This document shows, piece after piece, positions 9,187 to 16,819 of a DNA stretch of 16,819 nt (its first letter is position 1; each line of letters opens with the position of its first letter). Under the pieces are notes generated by a model. The model was given only the letters and a program-made list of their open reading frames with translations. It was not told the origin of the DNA and ran no database searches. Source of the stretch: Desulfovibrio sp. (GTDB lineage Bacteria > Desulfobacterota > Desulfovibrionia > Desulfovibrionales > Desulfovibrionaceae); NCBI GenBank assembly GCA_020217165.1, contig JAIWOE010000071.1, positions 1 through 16,819 on the forward strand. The letters run 5' to 3'. Both the position numbers and the translations under genes were made by a program.

Positions 9187-10640
9187 TAGCTTTTTGTACT
9201 CTTGTCCGCCCCGGCCAGCAGATGATCCTTGACCTGCTGCGGGTCCCAGGCCAGGCCGCCCTGCCGGATTTCAAAGTGCAGGTGCGGGCCCGTGGCTCGG
9301 CCGGACTGACCAACCGTTGCAATTTGCTCGCCAGCCTTCACCGTCTGGCCGGGACTCACCGTCAACTCTTTGGAATGTCCGTAAAAACTCCGCCATCCAC
9401 CGGCGTGTTCCAGCACCACGGTGTTGCCGTACTGCCCGCCGTTGCCGGCAAAAACGACCGTCCCATCCCAGCAGGCCACCACCGGCGTGCCGGCCGGGGC
9501 CTTGATGTCCACCCCGGAATGCCAGGTCTGCTTGCCGGTAAAGGGATCGTCCCGCCACCCGAAGCCAGAGGTGATTTCCCCGCGCACGGGATCGGTGAGC
9601 ATGGGCATGTTGGAGCGGCGGCCCTCGGTGCGGGCATTGCGGCCCACGCGGTTGTAAGCCTCGGCCGCCCGGCTTTGGGCCGTGCTGGTGCCGTTTATGC
9701 CGCGGCCCTCGGGCTCGGCGGCCGGCCCTGCCATGTGGGGCGGTGCACCGGCTCCCACCTGGGACGCGTTGGCCTGGGACGCGTTGGCCAGGGGCGCGTT
9801 GGCCAGGCGCTCGCCAAGGCTCAGGCCTTGCCCGTATTGCCCGGCCTGCCCATATTGCATGGCCTGCAGGTCCAGGGGTGTGGGCTCGCGGCCGTCCAGG
9901 GGCATGTTGGGATCAAGGGCGGCCTGCAGTACCGGCGCCGGCTTTTGCAGTTCGATGGTCGGCGCAGGAATGGGCCGGAGCACCGGCCGCTGCAGGGCCA
10001 CGCCCTGGGCGTCAAAGGCTTCGTCCAGGGAGCCTGTGGCGGGATCTTCCAGCCCGCCATAGGGCGCATAGGCCACCTGGGCCAGGCCGGGATCCCCCTC
10101 GCCCCAGGGCTGGGCCTCGCCGGTGGCGGCGGTCGGTGTCCCGGGCCAGGCGTCCACCCCTGCCTGGGCTCCCCGCACCTCCCGCAACTGCTGGGCAAGG
10201 CGCAGCCGGTCCGCGGCGGCCAGGGGCAGGGGCTCCGTGGGCTTGGAGGGAGAGGTGTTCTTGGAGGCCCGTTCCGAGGACTCCTTGAGGTGTTTGTACA
10301 GCATGTCCCCCAGACCTATGCCGCCGTTGTTGGCCATCTTGTCCATCAATTCCTTATCGAACATCTGCTGGTAGAATTCTTCCTCCTTGCTGTGGAGGTA
10401 GCCTTCCTTGGGCAAGCTCTGGCGCATCTGCGTCCAGATTTTGTTCAGGAAGATGGACTCAAAGCCCTGGCAGGCCTCCCGGAGCTTGGCGTCCTTGCGC
10501 CGGGCGGCGGCTTCGTCGCCACCGGCGATTTCGTGGCGCACCTGATCCACCTGACGCCGGCGCGTCAGCAGATCGGTCTGTTCCAGGGAGCCCAGGGCCG
10601 CGAGGGAGGCGTCCAACGGGGCGGCGGGGGTGGTGGTCAT
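9186..10640 (-). CDS. flgJ: FlgJ-type rod cap protein with C-terminal M23 peptidase
   Basis: This 484-residue protein combines two activities. The N-terminus (about 45-120; KLREACQGFESIFLNKIWTQMRQSLP, then FYQQMFDKELMDKMANNGGIGLGDML) is the FlgJ rod-binding/capping domain. The C-terminus (about 350-475) is an M23 (LytM-type) zinc endopeptidase with HSGVD (His374, Asp378), YGH (His422) and GPHLHFE (His453, His455) all intact, so it should cleave peptidoglycan cross-links to let the rod pass. Enterobacterial FlgJ uses a glucosaminidase domain instead. The two are joined by a Pro/Ala/Gln-rich linker (about 125-340) containing short tandem repeats. No signal peptide is seen, fitting export through the flagellar apparatus. 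The start lies one base past the flgI stop, with TGGAGG inside the flgI 3' end, indicating tight coupling. Confidence 0.93.
   Translation of the reverse strand: MTTTPAAPLDASLAALGSLEQTDLLTRRRQVDQVRHEIAGGDEAAARRKDAKLREACQGFESIFLNKIWTQMRQSLPKEGYLHSKEEEFYQQMFDKELMDKMANNGGIGLGDMLYKHLKESSERASKNTSPSKPTEPLPLAAADRLRLAQQLREVRGAQAGVDAWPGTPTAATGEAQPWGEGDPGLAQVAYAPYGGLEDPATGSLDEAFDAQGVALQRPVLRPIPAPTIELQKPAPVLQAALDPNMPLDGREPTPLDLQAMQYGQAGQYGQGLSLGERLANAPLANASQANASQVGAGAPPHMAGPAAEPEGRGINGTSTAQSRAAEAYNRVGRNARTEGRRSNMPMLTDPVRGEITSGFGWRDDPFTGKQTWHSGVDIKAPAGTPVVACWDGTVVFAGNGGQYGNTVVLEHAGGWRSFYGHSKELTVSPGQTVKAGEQIATVGQSGRATGPHLHFEIRQGGLAWDPQQVKDHLLAGADKSTKS
9759..9803. repeat. 15-bp tandem repeat (3 copies) in the flgJ linker
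   Basis: Units at 9759-9773 and 9774-9788 are identical (CTGGGACGCGTTGGC) and 9789-9803 differs at a few positions. On the minus strand they encode ANAPL-ANASQ-ANASQ in the low-complexity linker between the rod-cap and peptidase domains. The frame is preserved by any copy-number change. Confidence 0.85.
9829..9864. repeat. 18-bp tandem repeat (2 copies) in the flgJ linker
   Basis: Two adjacent units, 9829-9846 and 9847-9864, share most bases and encode MQYGQA-GQYGQG on the minus strand, a second in-frame repeat of the flexible linker. Confidence 0.75.
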
Positions 10641-10641
10641 G

Positions 10642-11748
10642 TCAAATCACCTCCAGCTCCGCATGCAGGGCACCGGCGCTCTTGAGGGTGCGCAGGATGG
10701 AAATCAGGTCCCGGGGGGTGGCGCCGATGGCGTTGAGCCCGTCCACCATTTCCTGCAGGGTGGCGCCTTCCAGCATCACCAGTCGGCGGTTTTCCTCGGT
10801 GATGCCGATGTTGGTTTCGGGCGTCACCACGGTCTGCCCGCCGCTGAAGGGGCCCGGCTGGGAGACGTTGGCCGTCTCCTGCACCACAATCTGCAGGTTG
10901 CCGTGGGCCACGGCCACGCGGGTCAGGCGCACGTTGCGCCCCAGCACCACGGTGCCGGTTTTTTCGTCCACCACCACCTTGGCCTTGGAGTCCGGCGAAA
11001 TCTCGATGTTCTCCAGCGACGCCATGAGCGGCACCAGGTTGCCCACGGCCGATGGCGGCAGGGTAAGCTGGATAGTGGTGATATCCTTGGGACGGGCGTA
11101 CACCCCGCCCAGGGTCTGGTTGATCTTTTCCGCCGCATGCATGGTGGTGGAGAAATCCGCCACGTTCATATGGATGGAGAGTTCATCCTGTTGGTTGTAT
11201 TCAAAGGGAATGGCCCGCTCCACCATGGCCCCGTTGGGAATGCGGCCCACGGTGACCACGTTTTTGGTGGCGCTGGCGGCCGCGCCTTCCACGTTGAAGC
11301 CACCCAGGGCCAGGGCTCCCTGGGCCAGGGCGTAGACGTTGCCGTCCACGCCTTTCATGGGTGTCATCAGGAGCACGCCCCCCAGCAGGCTGGAGGAATC
11401 GCCCAGGGAGGAGACGGTCACATCCAGGGCCGTGCCGGGCTTGGCCGAGACGGGCATTTTGGTGGTGACCATCACCGCGGCCACGTTCTTGGGCTTGAGG
11501 CTCTTCTTGTCCACGGCCACGCCCAACTGCTCCAGCATGTTGACCAGGGACTGGATGGTGAATTCGCTCTTGTTGGTGTCCCCGGTGCCGGAAAGCCCCA
11601 CCACCAGGCCATAGCCCACCAGGTCGTTGTGGCGCACACCGCCAAAGGTGGCGATATCCTTGAGGCGCACGGCGTCCGCCGGTGGGACGGCCAGGGCCAG
11701 CAACATGAGGGTGGCGGCGAACACCACGCACTGGCGAGACAATTTCAT
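10642..11748 (-). CDS. flgI: Flagellar P-ring protein FlgI
   Basis: FlgI forms the periplasmic P-ring bushing around the rod. From the ATG at 11748 the protein has 368 residues. It begins with a Sec signal peptide (MKLSRQ, a hydrophobic stretch, PPADA, likely cut after Ala26) and continues into the FlgI signature [30 protein letters not shown] (28-57). Further family segments are [23 protein letters not shown] and the C-terminal [31 protein letters not shown]. The open frame extends upstream to 11964, but that part overlaps flgH and would bury the signal peptide. AAGGAG at 11756-11761 supports the chosen start. A 58-nt gap holding a sigma-54-like promoter element separates it from flgH. Confidence 0.97.
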   Translation of the reverse strand: MKLSRQCVVFAATLMLLALAVPPADAVRLKDIATFGGVRHNDLVGYGLVVGLSGTGDTNKSEFTIQSLVNMLEQLGVAVDKKSLKPKNVAAVMVTTKMPVSAKPGTALDVTVSSLGDSSSLLGGVLLMTPMKGVDGNVYALAQGALALGGFNVEGAAASATKNVVTVGRIPNGAMVERAIPFEYNQQDELSIHMNVADFSTTMHAAEKINQTLGGVYARPKDITTIQLTLPPSAVGNLVPLMASLENIEISPDSKAKVVVDEKTGTVVLGRNVRLTRVAVAHGNLQIVVQETANVSQPGPFSGGQTVVTPETNIGITEENRRLVMLEGATLQEMVDGLNAIGATPRDLISILRTLKSAGALHAELEVI

Positions 11749-11778
11749 GACAGCGCTCCTTGCTTGGCATGCAACAAA

Positions 11779-11793
11779 GCAGACACCATGCCA
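11779..11793 (-). promoter_or_regulatory. Sigma-54-like (-24/-12) promoter element before flgI
   Basis: On the minus strand the sequence reads TGGCATG-GTGT-CTGC, differing from the consensus TGGCACG-N4-TTGC at two positions and keeping the essential GG and GC at correct spacing. It sits wholly in the 58-nt flgH-flgI gap and would start transcription about 19 nt before the flgI ATG. Confidence 0.45.
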
Positions 11794-11806
11794 GCCTGTA
11801 AAAAGC

Positions 11807-12529
11807 CTAGAATGGCCACGCGTTGTCCAGCAAACGGGTGAGCCAGCCGGCCTTTTGCTTGTCCGCAAGCACGCCCTTGCCATAGTATTCGATGCGCGCA
11901 TCGGCCAGGTGGGTAGAGAGCACGGAGTTGTCTGAGGAGATATCCCGCGGCCGCACCAGCCCACGCACCACCATAATCTGGGATTCGTCGTTGATGCGCA
12001 CTTCCCGCGCCCCTTCCACCTGCATGAGCCCTCCGGGGAGGATCTTGGTCACCCGGGCGGCCACGGTGGCGCTCACATCCGCCTTGCGCTCGGTGGTGCC
12101 TTCACCCTTGAAGCTGCTGGAATCGCCGTACTTCACCAGCGGCGTAGTGCCGGTGGCGCCGTTGAGCTTGAGGGGATCGAACCCCAGCAGCTTGCCGATG
12201 CCCACCGTGGTGGCGCCAAAGGCGTTTTCCACGCTCAGATCCTTGGAGCTATCCTTGGAGGTGTCCGTTTTGGCTTCCAGCTTGGAGGTGGAGCTTTCCG
12301 TAATGTGCACCAGCACGATATCCCCGATGCGGCGGGCGCGATTGTCGGAGAACAGGTACTGGGCGTCCCCGGGGTTGAAGAGGGAGCCGGGATTGCCGGC
12401 GCTCATGGGCTCCATGTCCTCTGCTGGGGGGGGCGTGAGGGTGGGCATGGTTTCCACCTGATTCTTGGATGTGACGCAGCCCGAGGCCAGCAGCCCCATG
12501 AGCGTCAGGGAGACGAGGCGACGATGCAT
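11807..12529 (-). CDS. flgH: Flagellar L-ring lipoprotein FlgH
   Basis: FlgH builds the outer-membrane L-ring. The 240-residue product starts with a lipoprotein signal peptide ending LLASGC, so Cys18 should be lipidated; the residue after it is Val, not Asp, consistent with outer-membrane sorting. Family segments include [33 protein letters not shown] (48-80) and [49 protein letters not shown] toward the C-terminus. The ATG at 12529 has AAGGAGG about six bases upstream. It lies between flgA, the P-ring chaperone gene, and flgI, the usual order for ring genes. Confidence 0.97.
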   Translation of the reverse strand: MHRRLVSLTLMGLLASGCVTSKNQVETMPTLTPPPAEDMEPMSAGNPGSLFNPGDAQYLFSDNRARRIGDIVLVHITESSTSKLEAKTDTSKDSSKDLSVENAFGATTVGIGKLLGFDPLKLNGATGTTPLVKYGDSSSFKGEGTTERKADVSATVAARVTKILPGGLMQVEGAREVRINDESQIMVVRGLVRPRDISSDNSVLSTHLADARIEYYGKGVLADKQKAGWLTRLLDNAWPF

Positions 12530-12568
12530 GGCGTCCTCCTTGGTGTCTGGTTCACGGCGCCACAGCGC

Positions 12569-13576
12569 CTATTGGACGGTGACGGTGCGGGCGTCCTGCA
12601 CGGTGGCGAAGACGTCGCGGTTGCTCTGGGTATTGCGGACGAGGATGCGGTCGCCCACGGCGCCATCGGCCATGGCCAGGGCCGGGACGCGCAACAGCAC
12701 ATGCCTGCCCTGGAAAATCATCTCTACCGACGATCCCTTGACCACCGCCGGCAACGGCTCCACATCGACCTTGGTCAGGGGCTGTCCCTGGCCCACGTTA
12801 CGGGCCAGGCGCATGGGGCCGGCCTGCAACTTGGCGTCCCACAGCTCGGCCCTGGCATACGAGGCATTCTTGCGGGCCGTGGTCAGCATGTCCGGGGTGA
12901 TGGGCTCGCCCTTGGACAGGGGCCGGGCCGCCACCACCATTTCCTGCCACACGTCCAGGAACACGCTGCCCGTGTAGCCTTTGGCCACGCGGCCATCCAG
13001 GGTCACTTCCTGAATGCGGAATCCAATGCGTCCGGGTTGGCAACTGCCCTGGGTGGGCTGGATGTCCAGCCGGTGGGAGGCGTCCTCCACAAAAATGAAC
13101 TCTGGCCCTTTGACTTCACGGAATTCCACGTCGGTGTTCAAGGTGGCGCAGAAGTTCGTCAAGGTTCTGACCACCTCTTCCTTGAGGGCGTCCTGATCCA
13201 GCACGCTGCCGCCGCGCTGCAGCACCAGCCGCTTGTTCACCAGCACCATGGAGGCCGCCTGGCCCAAATGCGCGGCGACGGCCTGACGGATGGCCTCCGG
13301 CTGCACGAACATGGGCTTGCCACGCTCCGGTGGGGCCTGGAACAGGGCCGTACCAGCCAGCTGCCGCCAGAGGGGTTGATCCACCAGCCCGATGGGCTTG
13401 CCGATGTCGCCCAGGGTGACCACATCGCCCTCCACCGCGGCGGCATCCTTGATGACGATGCGCCAGGTGTCGCCGCCAGTGGGCTGGGAGGCCCCCACGG
13501 CCCCCAGACCCAGCCCAAGGGCCAGCACCAGCCCCAGGACCAGCCTTAGGATGAGAATGTGGATGGACAAACGCAT
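12569..13576 (-). CDS. flgA: FlgA, P-ring assembly chaperone
   Basis: FlgA is the periplasmic chaperone needed for FlgI to polymerise into the P-ring. The 335-residue product has an N-terminal signal peptide with an unusually repetitive core (LVLGLVLALGLGLGAVGAS, likely cut near residue 29). The C-terminal half carries the SAF-like domain, MVVAARPLSKGEPITPDMLTTARKN (213-237), and ends with the FlgA tail (QGRHVLLRVPALAMADGAVGDRILVRNTQSNRDVFATVQDARTVTVQ). It is longer than the roughly 220-residue enterobacterial form, with the extra at the N-terminal side. GAGGAGG lies six to seven bases before the ATG, overlapping the short 12-base gap after the flgG stop. Neighbouring flgH and flgI encode the ring proteins it serves. 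Confidence 0.95.
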   Translation of the reverse strand: MRLSIHILILRLVLGLVLALGLGLGAVGASQPTGGDTWRIVIKDAAAVEGDVVTLGDIGKPIGLVDQPLWRQLAGTALFQAPPERGKPMFVQPEAIRQAVAAHLGQAASMVLVNKRLVLQRGGSVLDQDALKEEVVRTLTNFCATLNTDVEFREVKGPEFIFVEDASHRLDIQPTQGSCQPGRIGFRIQEVTLDGRVAKGYTGSVFLDVWQEMVVAARPLSKGEPITPDMLTTARKNASYARAELWDAKLQAGPMRLARNVGQGQPLTKVDVEPLPAVVKGSSVEMIFQGRHVLLRVPALAMADGAVGDRILVRNTQSNRDVFATVQDARTVTVQ

Positions 13577-13588
13577 GACGCCTCCTCG

Positions 13589-14371
13589 TTACCGCTTGAG
13601 GTTGGTGGCGGTCTGCAGCATGGAGTCCGAGGTCTGGATGGCCTTGGAGTTGATTTCGTACGCCCGCTGGCCCACGATCATGTTGACCATTTCATCCACG
13701 ATCTCCACATTGCTCATTTCCAGGAAGCCCTGGGAGATGGTGCCCACATTGTTCTCCCCGGGGGTGCCTTCCACGGCGTCCCCCGAGGCTTCCGTGGGCA
13801 CAAAGAGGTTGCGCCCCGTGGCCTTGAGCCCGGCGGGGTTCACGAACGTGTACAGGGGGATGTTGGCCGAGGCGAGCTCATCGCCATTCTTGTCCAGGGC
13901 GGTGATTTTGCCATCCTGGGTGATCACCACGTTCACGGTTTCCGCCGGCACGGTGAATTCCGGCTGCAGCACGTAGCCGTTGGCCGTGACGATGGTGCCC
14001 TCGTTGTCCAACTTGAAGGCGCCGGCGCGGGTGTAGGCTTCCTCGCCATTGACATCCACCAGGAAGAAGCCGTCGCCTTCGATGGCCATGTCCAGGGGGT
14101 TTTCGGTGTTCTGGTAATCACCCTGGGAAAAGAACTTGTGCACCGTGGTGGGCCGCACTCCCATGCCCACCTGGATACCCGTGGGAATGCGGCGGCCGCC
14201 CTCGGTTTCCGTGCCGGCGATTTTCTGATCCTGGTAGAGCAGGTCTTCGAACTCGGCACGGCTTTTCTTAAAGCCGGTGGTGTTCACGTTGGCCAGGTTG
14301 TTGGAAATGACGTCAATATTGAGCTGCTGGGCAATCATGCCCGTGGCGGACGTCCAAAGGGAACGCATCAT
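13589..14371 (-). CDS. flgG: Flagellar distal rod protein FlgG
   Basis: FlgG forms the distal rod and is exported by the flagellar type III system. The 260-residue product, the normal length, has the rod signature NNLANVNTTGFKKSRAEFEDLLYQ (24-47), the central NPLDMAIEGDGFFLVDVNGEEAYTRAGAFKLDNEGTIVTANGYVLQPE region, and the C-terminal QGFLEMSNVEIVDEMVNMIVGQRAYEINSKAIQTSDSMLQTATNLKR that defines FlgG/FlgE-type proteins. Two adjacent ATG codons (14371 and 14368) follow AAGGAGG; spacing allows either. It is preceded by flgF, 30 nt upstream, and followed closely by flgA. Confidence 0.97.
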   Translation of the reverse strand: MMRSLWTSATGMIAQQLNIDVISNNLANVNTTGFKKSRAEFEDLLYQDQKIAGTETEGGRRIPTGIQVGMGVRPTTVHKFFSQGDYQNTENPLDMAIEGDGFFLVDVNGEEAYTRAGAFKLDNEGTIVTANGYVLQPEFTVPAETVNVVITQDGKITALDKNGDELASANIPLYTFVNPAGLKATGRNLFVPTEASGDAVEGTPGENNVGTISQGFLEMSNVEIVDEMVNMIVGQRAYEINSKAIQTSDSMLQTATNLKR

Positions 14372-14401
14372 GGCGTGTTTCCTCCTTGGGAAAACGCGTT
14401 G

Positions 14402-15187
14402 CTAGGTGGTAGACTTGCCCACCTTGGAAATACTCTTCAGACAGGTTTCATTGGAATTGGTCATGACCTTGGAATAGGCCTCAAAGGCCCGGTGGGTTTC
14501 GATCATGTTGACCATTTCCTCGACGATGTTGATGTTGGCGGTTTCCAGGAATCCCTGATTCACGGTGGACTGCTGGGCCACCTGCTCCACCACGCCGCCA
14601 TCCTCCCGCGGGCGGAAGAGGTTGCGGCCGTACTTTTCCAGGGCCTGGTCCGGGTCCTGCACTTCCACCACCAGCAGCTGGGCGGCCTGTTCGCCGTCGG
14701 CAAAGATCTGCCCGGCCTCATTGATATCCACGCGGGTGTTGGGGGGCAGCACGATGGCTCCGCCATCGCCCTGGACCTCAAAGCCCTCGGCGGTCACCAG
14801 GGTGCCGTCTGCGGTGAGGTGGAAATTGCCGTTTCTGGTGTAGAGCAGGCCGGCGTCGGTCTGCACCTTGAAGAACCCCGGGCCGGAGATGGCCACGTCC
14901 AGGGGGTTTTCGCTGTTCTTGAAGGAGCCCTGGGAGAAGTCCGTCTTCACGCCGGCCAGGCGCACCTTGGCCAGGTTCATGGCCTTGGGAAAGAGCTCCT
15001 TCTCGCGCACGCTGAGCACGGGCTGGCGGATTTCATCGTGGGCGTACGAGACGAAGACGTCTTCAAAGGCCAGCTTCTCCTGTTTGAAGCCGGTGGTGTG
15101 GGCGTTTGCCAAATTGTTGGCGATGATGTTCATGCGGTTCTCGCATGTCAACGCGCCAAACAATCCGGAAATCATGTCATTGCGCAT
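14402..15187 (-). CDS. flgF: Flagellar proximal rod protein FlgF-like
   Basis: This 261-residue rod protein is the first gene of the operon. It shares with FlgG the N-terminal NNLANAHTTGFKQEKLAFEDVF (24-45), the NPLDVAISGPGFFKVQTDAGLLYTRNGNFHLTADGTLVT centre and the C-terminal QGFLETANINIVEEMVNMIETHRAFEAYSKV. It lacks a signal peptide, as expected for a substrate of flagellar export. The ATG at 15187 has AAAGGAG with eight bases of spacing; a second in-frame ATG lies at codon 5. Two cysteines (Cys15, Cys249) near the termini are less usual in rod proteins. FlgF rather than a second FlgG is chosen because a clearer flgG follows directly. A sigma-54 promoter lies about 40 nt upstream. Confidence 0.93.
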   Translation of the reverse strand: MRNDMISGLFGALTCENRMNIIANNLANAHTTGFKQEKLAFEDVFVSYAHDEIRQPVLSVREKELFPKAMNLAKVRLAGVKTDFSQGSFKNSENPLDVAISGPGFFKVQTDAGLLYTRNGNFHLTADGTLVTAEGFEVQGDGGAIVLPPNTRVDINEAGQIFADGEQAAQLLVVEVQDPDQALEKYGRNLFRPREDGGVVEQVAQQSTVNQGFLETANINIVEEMVNMIETHRAFEAYSKVMTNSNETCLKSISKVGKSTT

Positions 15188-15226
15188 GGTTGCGTCTCCT
15201 TTTCGTCAGCGGGACGCAAGGAGACT

Positions 15227-15242
15227 TGCAGAAGGCGTGCCA
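15227..15242 (-). promoter_or_regulatory. Sigma-54 promoter of the flgF operon
   Basis: On the minus strand the sequence reads TGGCACG-CCTT-CTGCA, with only one deviation from the consensus TGGCACG-N4-TTGCA and with GG and GC at the required spacing. The expected transcript starts around 15216, giving a leader of roughly 30 nt with the flgF ribosome binding site. It lies in the gap behind a sigma-54 activator gene, which supports its authenticity. Confidence 0.85.
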
Positions 15243-15277
15243 GGGCCTGGGAGGGGTTTTTCACCCACCCATTCACA

Positions 15278-15288
15278 CAATATTATTG
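15278..15288. promoter_or_regulatory. AT-rich inverted repeat upstream of the flgF promoter
   Basis: CAATA-T-TATTG is a perfect 5-bp-arm inverted repeat in an AT-rich island of an otherwise GC-rich region. It is centred about 42 bp upstream of the -24 element, roughly -67 from the predicted start. It could be an activator or bending-protein site; this is inferred from position only. Confidence 0.3.
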
Positions 15289-15366
15289 AGGATTTTTTGG
15301 ACGCACCACACCGCCGCCGCCTTGACGCCCTCCCCCGCACGCGCTGGCGAGGTTGGCGCAGGGGCC

Positions 15367-16819
15367 TTAGCGCGTGGCGATGTTGTGCTTCTTCAGCAGG
15401 GCGTAGAACCGGGACTGGGAGAGGCCGGAAATGCGGATGGCCTCCTTCATGTTCCCGCCGGAGACGGTCATGAGGTACTTGAGGTAGCGCTGTTCGATGC
15501 GCGTCCAGGCATCATCACGAAAATGCTGCAGGGGGGGCATATCTGCGGCGGTAAAGCCGGCGGCCTCCACGTCCAGGGCCGGCTCCTCGCACACGGTCGG
15601 GGCCACGCGGGTGCGCGCCACCTTGGCCCGCAGGGCCGCCGGCAGGTGCTGGGCCAGGAGGTAGGAGTCCAGAATGGCCGCGGCCAGGGCATGCTCCAGG
15701 GTGTGGATGAGCTCGCGCACGTTGCCTGGCCAGTGGTAGGCTTCCAGGGTTTCGAAAAAATCCGCGCAGGCGCCTTTCTGGGGCGAGTCGTTGCGGGCGC
15801 AAATGCGCTCGATGAAGTGGTTGGCCAGGGGCCGGATGTCCTGCCCCCGTTCCCGCAGGGGCGGCAGGTGGATGGAAATGGACTGGATGCGGTACAGCAG
15901 GTCGTTGCGAAAGGTCTTTTCCGCCACCATCTGCTCCAGGTCCCGGTTGGTGGCTGCCACCAGACGAAAATCCACCGGCCGTTCTTCGCGACCGCCGATG
16001 GACCGCACTGTGCGCTCCTGCAGCACCCGCAAAAAGACCTTTTGCAGGGATAGGGGCATCTCCCCGATTTCATCCAAAAACAGCGTCCCGCCATCGGCCT
16101 GGAGCACCAGGCCCAGCTGGTCGCGCTCCGCTCCGGTGAAGGCGCCCTTCTTGTATCCAAAGAGGATGGATTCCACCAGGGTCTCTGGTAGAGCGGCGCA
16201 ATCCACGATGACGAAAGGCCCCCCGGCCCGGCTGCTGTTTTCGTGAATGGCCCGGGCAAACAGCTCCTTGCCGGTGCCGGTTTCGCCGGTGATGAGCACG
16301 TTGGCATTGTTCTGACTGCAGCTGGCCACCAGATCCAGGGCGCGCATGAGGGGCGGGCTGTCCCCCACAATGTGCTCCCGCCGCAGCACCTTCACCGCCC
16401 CGGTCACGCGGCAGAGCTTGCGTTTTCTGTGAAAATCCAGGGCCCGGGTGAGGGTGAGGGTGATCTGCTGGATGGAATGGGTTTTTTCGATGTAGTCCCA
16501 GGCCCCGGCGCCAATGGCCAGCTCCGCACCGTCGGGATCGCCCTTGCCGGTGATGATGATCACCTCCGGACTGCTGGGTAGGGAGGTCAGTTCCGGCAAC
16601 AGGGACAAGCCGTTGCCATCTGGCAGGCGCACATCCAGGAACACGATGTCATAGGTGCGGGTCTGGGCCATGTGCAGGCCCTTGGTCATGGTTTCGGCGC
16701 TGTCGGCATCGCAGCCGATGCGGCGTACGGCGCGGCTCAGGGCGTGACACATGGCGGCGTCATCGTCGATGATGAGCACACTGCCGCCGCCGGCACCCTC
16801 GCTCCTGATGACGCCGTCA
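15367..16819 (-). CDS. NtrC-family sigma-54-dependent response regulator (5' end open)
   Basis: This is a three-domain two-component activator. Numbering from a GTG at 16779: receiver domain (1 to about 115) with acidic pocket Asp5/Asp6, phospho-acceptor Asp49 in VFLDVRLPDG, Thr77 and Lys99; AAA+ domain (about 135-370) with Walker A GETGTGKE (165-172), the sigma-54-contacting GAFTGA loop (212-217), Walker B LFLDEIGE (233-240) and WPGNVREL (350-357); then a Fis-type helix-turn-helix, GGNMKEAIRISGLSQSRFYALLKKH (441-465). All key residues are intact. That GTG has no ribosome binding site and the frame stays open to the window edge, so the real start is probably outside. Its gene directly precedes the sigma-54 flgF promoter, making it a candidate FlrC/FleR-like flagellar activator. 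The cognate kinase is not in view. Confidence 0.93.
   Translation of the reverse strand, partial: DGVIRSEGAGGGSVLIIDDDAAMCHALSRAVRRIGCDADSAETMTKGLHMAQTRTYDIVFLDVRLPDGNGLSLLPELTSLPSSPEVIIITGKGDPDGAELAIGAGAWDYIEKTHSIQQITLTLTRALDFHRKRKLCRVTGAVKVLRREHIVGDSPPLMRALDLVASCSQNNANVLITGETGTGKELFARAIHENSSRAGGPFVIVDCAALPETLVESILFGYKKGAFTGAERDQLGLVLQADGGTLFLDEIGEMPLSLQKVFLRVLQERTVRSIGGREERPVDFRLVAATNRDLEQMVAEKTFRNDLLYRIQSISIHLPPLRERGQDIRPLANHFIERICARNDSPQKGACADFFETLEAYHWPGNVRELIHTLEHALAAAILDSYLLAQHLPAALRAKVARTRVAPTVCEEPALDVEAAGFTAADMPPLQHFRDDAWTRIEQRYLKYLMTVSGGNMKEAIRISGLSQSRFYALLKKHNIATR

Noticed and set aside
6784..9189. 801-codon plus-strand open frame opposite flgK and flgN
   Set aside because: It is antisense to two well-supported flagellar genes. 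Its product is rich in Gly/Val/His/Gln without domain motifs, typical of a GC-rich shadow frame.
11749..11964. Upstream extension of flgI to 440 codons
   Set aside because: It overlaps flgH, and the ATG at 11748 starts a proper signal peptide with a good ribosome binding site.
13559..15289. 576-codon plus-strand open frame opposite flgG and flgF
   Set aside because: Shadow of two clear rod genes; His/Gly/Val-rich product with no recognisable domain.
15289..15366. Possible terminator between the regulator and flgF
   Set aside because: Only short GCGC-type pairings and an A run (not T) on the transcribed strand were found, so an intrinsic terminator cannot be supported.

Overview
The window is a flagellar gene cluster from a GC-rich (about 65%) Gram-negative bacterium, most likely a Desulfovibrionales sulfate reducer (Desulfovibrio or Megalodesulfovibrio type). 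Support comes from P-ring (FlgI) and L-ring (FlgH) proteins, the order flgF-G-A-H-I-J-N-K-L followed by csrA-fliW, a FlgJ whose hydrolase domain is an M23 peptidase, and sigma-54 control. The taxon is inferred from gene content and protein style; no database search was run.

Layout. (1) Positions 1-2988, plus strand: the 3' part of tgt (tRNA-guanine transglycosylase, 5' end cut by the window edge), then a 620-residue DUF255/YyaL-type thioredoxin-fold protein overlapping it by 16 nt. (2) Positions 2989-3100: a convergent gap holding a strong compound hairpin terminator. (3) Positions 3101-15187, minus strand, transcribed right to left: flgF, flgG (rod), flgA (P-ring chaperone), flgH (L-ring lipoprotein), flgI (P-ring), flgJ-M23 (rod cap plus peptidoglycan endopeptidase), flgN (chaperone), flgK and flgL (hook-filament junction), a SAM-dependent methyltransferase, csrA and fliW. 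Most genes are tightly packed with AGGAG-type ribosome binding sites. (4) Positions 15367-16819, minus strand: an NtrC-family sigma-54-dependent response regulator whose N-terminus runs to the window edge.

How the parts fit. A near-consensus sigma-54 promoter (TGGCACG-N4-CTGCA) lies between the regulator and flgF, so the regulator is the obvious candidate activator of the whole operon. A second -24/-12-like element lies in the flgH-flgI gap. The genes build the rod, the P and L rings and the hook-filament junction. The CsrA-FliW pair at the distal end is the translational switch known to tune flagellin synthesis in other bacteria.

Most unusual points: a lower-GC sugar-O-methyltransferase-like gene inserted between flgL and csrA (candidate flagellin-glycan modifier); Asp-box-like modules shared by FlgK (one copy) and FlgL (two copies); a FlgJ with a roughly 210-residue repetitive linker and an M23 domain; and a run of hairpins in front of csrA. 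No rRNA, tRNA, CRISPR array, IS element or phage gene was seen, and no gene-free stretch exceeds 300 bases.
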